Below, piece by piece: positions 60,656-64,000 of a stretch of DNA of 64,000 nt. The stretch's first letter is position 1. Every line of letters begins with the position of its first letter. The position numbers and the translations under genes were made by a program. The notes under the pieces are model-generated. The model was not told the DNA's origin. It saw only the letters and a list, made by a program, of their open reading frames with translations, and did no database searches. Origin of the DNA: Cololabis saira (Eukaryota; Chordata; Actinopteri; Beloniformes; Belonidae); assembly GCF_033807715.1 (NCBI RefSeq), contig NC_084591.1, positions 49,467,415 through 49,531,414 on the forward strand, written 5' to 3'.

Positions 60656-60935
60656 AATGAAGCCCCGGTAGTGACGGAGAGCAGCAGGGAGCGGCGCGGA
60701 TCGCCGAAGACAAGTGTGTGTCGCGGAGAGTGTGCAGGCTGGTGTGTTGCTCGTGTGTGCGTCTCCGGCGGGATAATTACGGCGCTCCTCAGCAGCTGAG
60801 CGAGCCAGATGTACTGGGAGAACTGGGAGGAGGAGGTGGAGGGGGAGGACGACGGAGAGGAGGAGGAGGAGGAGGGGAGGCTGCAGAGCAGGGAGGAAGC
60901 CCAGCACCAGGAGCAATGCAGCAGGGAGCATGCAG
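60655..60935. promoter_or_regulatory. CpG-rich block, candidate promoter or first exon
   Basis: Contains CpG clusters such as GGAGCGGCGCGGATCGCCGA and GCGTCTCCGGCGGGATAATT, unlike the surrounding AT-rich sequence, then a GGAGGAGGAGG tract. An acidic 51-residue frame starts at the ATG at 60809 (MYWENWEEEVEGEDDGEEEE), and a glycine-rich frame lies in another phase. Neither has family support. CpG density alone prompts the call. Confidence 0.3.
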
Positions 60936-62345
60936 AGCTTTATGTGAATACATTAGTGTGAATGTGTTGTACGACTATAGCACTGGTGTGTGTGTCCACG
61001 TGTGTGTATGAATGTGTATGCAACGGTATGTTGCTGAATAAGGAAATGTCTTCGTATGCATATTTGCAGATGGATGTTTATGTTTGTTCATACAAATGCA
61101 TGTGTGCATATTTGGCATGACTGATTTTGTTTTCTTGCCATCCTCCATTAGCAGGTTGGCGCGGTAACAAATGATTCACACAAATGATCAGTGTTTTGGA
61201 CATTACATATGATTACTTCAACTAAACAGCAGACTTAAACAGACAATTATGAAATGATCACATAATCATAAACACTTTAACTGGTTCACCAAAGCTACTC
61301 TGTACTGGTGGACTGGCAGACTTAATGACTTCCACCTTCCTCCTTCCTACCAGCGCTAAGTCCACACCGCTGCTGTAGGAGGAACAACGTTGGCCTTCAA
61401 CCCAGAACACTCACACTGCAACACCTCGCTGTGAGATTAATGCAACTGCTTCAGGCACAGGAGCTGCTGCTTAAGTGCAAGGGATCATGGGGGGAAAAGT
61501 GGAATATGTTGATATTTTAAAAGGGATCATGTAAATACATCTGCTGTCAGTCCAGCTTTAGGTTAGCACCGAGTCTTTCAACGAGACGTTGATGGAAAAT
61601 ACACAGCTACGTTTGAGAAAGTGTGGACGCCGGGGCTCGCGGCGGATGTCCGTGTTCAGAACACACACAGATACGGATGAGCTGGAGCTATTTTCCATGG
61701 AAGAGCTGCCTGAAGTTCTTCAAGAGACGTGTGCCAACTCTTACCACAAAAGGGTTGTGCAAACATGTGTCATGGTCACGTTGTTAAGTTGAGGAATAAA
61801 AGCCTGGATCAGAACTGAGACCATTCCAACAGTTCCACAGCAGCATCCTCTGGAGAGGAGAACAACTCCCTTTGGGTGGATTTTCTTACTTTAGAAACTC
61901 TTCAACGGCACGTAAAGTTATAACGCAGAGAGAAGTAAAGCCCCGCAGTTACGTCTCTCTCTCCGAATCAATCAAATAACAACACCTTACAAAGAGACAA
62001 AACACGATGTAAAAAGACTAACTCAGTCTTAAAATATTTTTCAAGTGATGTTAATCTGTCAATTAATAAAAAATACTGTGCAATGTTTGGAATAAAATGC
62101 AAAAATGCAAAATGCAAAAAGAAAGAGCAAAATCTGAACATGAGCAGGTGAGGTAAAGACGAAGGCTGGCTCCTGCACCGCTGGCTTTGTCACCTTGCTC
62201 ATCCAAAGGGGGTTAAAGCAAGGCACCCTGGGAAATCACTGCATCCAGCATGCATTGATTTATTCAGGATGAAGTGTATACATGCCAGAGAGAGTGGTTT
62301 TTTTGTTGGGTTTTTTTGGTCCGAGTGCCTTTGTAGTGTAATAAA
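60936..62345. other. Unique sequence, no supported gene
   Basis: The 67-residue frame at 61589-61792 (includes DTDELELFSMEELPEV) has no recognised relatives or clear splice signals. Confidence 0.35.
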
Positions 62346-62600
62346 GAGAGCAGCCTGGTGGACATCTGTTTAGAGACCGTAGATAAGAGCGACAGGACCG
62401 GCCGGTGTATCCGCCGCTCTCTGGTCCTCTCTGGTCCTCCTGCTCATTCCTGCCGTCTTGTCTCTTCATACGTGTAATTAAGAGCCAAAGCAAACCCTTT
62501 GACCCGTCTCGGCATGACGGAGAGTCCCACATCCTGCTGTGCCGTTGCCTGTTTTTAAAACCACCTTCTTTGCCTGGAACTGGCTGAAGTTGGATAGTGA
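62346..62600. promoter_or_regulatory. Candidate conserved non-coding element
   Basis: Unique block with CATACGTGTAATTAAGAGCC, then AAAGCAAACCCTTTGACCC, and a duplicated CTCTCTGGTCCT. TAATTA-type core and balanced composition. Inference only. Confidence 0.25.
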
Positions 62601-62682
62601 AATCTGTAACCACAGCTGGAAGTGAAGCTTCATCCTAGGTGACGCATCTTGACTTGTTCTAGTGGAAGAAGATTAACTAGCT

Positions 62683-63060
62683 CAGGGGTCGGCAACCCGC
62701 GGCTCCGGAGCTGCATGTGGCTCTTTTTCAAAAATGTTTGACCTTTTTTTTTCCTTTGTTTTTTCTTTTTCTTTTCGACCCTTTTCTTAACATTTCGACT
62801 TTTTTCTCGAAATCTTGACTTTTTTCTCATCATTTCAACTTTTTTCTCGAAATCTTGACTTTTTTCTCGACATTTCAACTTTTTTCTCAACATTTCAAAA
62901 TTTTTCTCGAAATTTCGACTTATTTCTCAACATTTCACCTTTCGCCATTTGCCTTCATTCTAATACAAGACTTTTCATTTTTTGCGGCTCCAGACATACT
63001 TGTTTGTTGTGTTTTTTTGTCCAATATTGCTCTTTCAACATTTTGGGTGGCCGACCCCTG
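62683..63060 (-). mobile_element. hAT-type element, family A copy 4, with 26-bp flanking repeats
   Basis: Ends CAGGGGTCGGCAACCCGC and GGGTGGCCGACCCCTG. The interior has about eight array units (GACTTTTTTCTCGAAATCTT) and the TTTTTTGCGGCTCCAGACAT block. The expected 8-bp duplication is replaced by 26-bp direct repeats (62657-62682 and 63061-63086, one mismatch). Confidence 0.92.
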
Positions 63061-63086
63061 TTCTAGTGGAAGAACATTAACTAGCT

Positions 63087-63735
63087 TGTCAAGATAATTT
63101 ACTAGCGTTTTTTTTTTAAAATATTGTTTTCTACTCGTGTCTGTTTAACAGCAGCTCCATTAATGTGTCACATTAACTATTCCTCTGGCAGCAGGCCCAC
63201 AATTACTGTACGGATGCCAAATAAGTGATGTCTGCATCCGATACCAGGAGAAGAAAGAAATGAATCAGTGCTGAAGTCCACTCTCTTAAAAGCCTGAGAC
63301 ATTCTTCAAAACGCTGTCTTCAAAGCTGGCTCTGCTGTGAAGTGTAGCGAGCTACCGGATGAGTCAGGCCTGATGGAGACGGCGTCTATAAATCAGTCAA
63401 AGAGAGGAAAGCTAACCATCTCCAGTTGTTGCTCACCTCTTACAACATCACACTTTTCTGCTCTCCTTATGTTCTTCCAAACAGACCACAAACTGAGATG
63501 AAAGTCACTCACTTTACAAGTGACTGAACTGCTACATCTCCATCCCCTTCTCAAACCACAACTGTGCGTTGTAAAACGTACACTGACATATATCTTTTCT
63601 ACATTCACGTTTCACCTCCACGAAGAATCAATTGTGAATCCAGCCATGAGCAGGAGACGTTAGGATCATGAGAACCGTGAAGATTCTCTCAGGTCTCTAC
63701 AGAATCCCCCACTGTCATCCAGATGTGGAGACGAG
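63087..63735. promoter_or_regulatory. Unique sequence with a candidate regulatory block
   Basis: 63145-63240 includes CAGCTCCATTAATGTGTCAC, then AGGCCCACAATTACTGTACG and GATGCCAAATAAGTGATG. Possible conserved element. No exon identified in the remainder. Confidence 0.2.
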
Positions 63736-64000
63736 CAGAGCTGGTAGAGTAGCCCAACATTATACTCAAGTAAAAGTACTGGTACTTCAGAATATTATCA
63801 CTCAAGTAGAAGTAAAAAGTACTTATCCAAATAATTACTTGAGTAAAAGTAAAAAAGTACTTGGTGAAAAAACTACTCAAGTACTGAGTAACTGTTGAGT
63901 AACGTCTGATTTATGTTTTTAACACAACCATTCAAACAGACAAAAGTACAAAATAATCATCTTCAGGCAAATTAAATCAATAAAATAATAAAATAAATTA
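63736..64000 (+). mobile_element. hAT-type element, same family as 35369-36082, cut by window end
   Basis: Starts CAGAGCTGGTAGAGTAGCCC, then ACTCAAGTAAAAGTACTGGT and ACTACTCAAGTACTGAGTAA, matching the reverse complement of the right half of 35369-36082. The far end lies beyond 64000. Confidence 0.9.

Noticed and set aside
60718..61011. Glycine-rich 97-codon frame
   Set aside because: Caused by a GGA-rich tract; no domain. The CpG-rich context is reported separately.

Overview
This window reads as the genome of a ray-finned (teleost) fish. The evidence is vertebrate GT-AG splice signals around a zinc-finger exon, abundant non-autonomous hAT, Tc1/mariner and piggyBac-type DNA elements, fish-type L2-like LINE tails ending in an AATTG-type tail, and about thirty long CA/GT microsatellites (up to 176 bp). 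There is no bacterial-style gene organisation. Almost every long open frame is a by-product of simple repeats (Cys-Val and Thr-His runs from CA/GT, Phe-Leu-Pro-Ser runs from CTTT/CCTT, Arg-Gly-Glu-Lys runs from purine tracts).

The only host coding sequence I can support is one 132-base exon on the minus strand at 38-169. It encodes a C2H2 finger and the start of the next, closely matching the C-terminal part of the ZNF423/ZNF521 transcription-factor pair. Because that gene runs right to left, the rest of the window lies upstream of the exon. I infer it is mostly one or more large introns, or intron plus 5' flank. No other exon was recognised. Several non-repetitive stretches with homeodomain-like TAATTA cores (near 15.8, 21.2, 24.0, 31.6, 45.8, 53.5, 62.4 and 63.2 kb) are the best candidates for intronic regulatory DNA, but this is inference.

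Mobile DNA dominates. Main families: (1) a hAT family with CAGGGGTCGG termini and an internal array of about 20-bp units (2.5, 22.8, 26.0 and 62.7 kb); (2) other hAT elements with clear 8-bp target duplications (4.6, 10.5, 35.4 and 44.0 kb, and one cut by the window end); (3) Tc1/mariner-like foldbacks (3.7, 14.9, 32.0 and 51.1 kb; a second type at 12.3 kb); (4) a 620-870-bp foldback family (6.5, 18.1, 43.7-45.6 and 47.8 kb), one copy split by a hAT; (5) TTAA-flanked piggyBac-like elements filled with CTTT/CCTT repeats (29.4, 40.3 and 58.6 kb); (6) a large REP-like repeat (13.7 and 27.2-29.1 kb) carrying a 128-bp tandem array of CCAAT plus GC-box modules; (7) LINE 3' ends (38.2, 39.5, 46.6, 48.4 and 52.1 kb); (8) one clear solo LTR (20.5-21.1 kb) and one probable LTR (30.9-31.4 kb).

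Tandem arrays include a roughly 21-copy minisatellite of about 55-60 bp (53.6-54.8 kb), a 16-bp array (56.5 kb), a 13-bp array (24.5 kb), a 39-bp array (31.0 kb) and a 153-bp satellite-like monomer at two loci in opposite orientation. The most unusual items are a broken two-part small ORF inside the 1.68-kb TTAA element at 58.6-60.3 kb, a hAT copy flanked by 26-bp direct repeats at 62.7 kb, a solo LTR sitting in the arm of a foldback element at 20-21 kb, and a 58-bp perfect palindrome at 5.6 kb.
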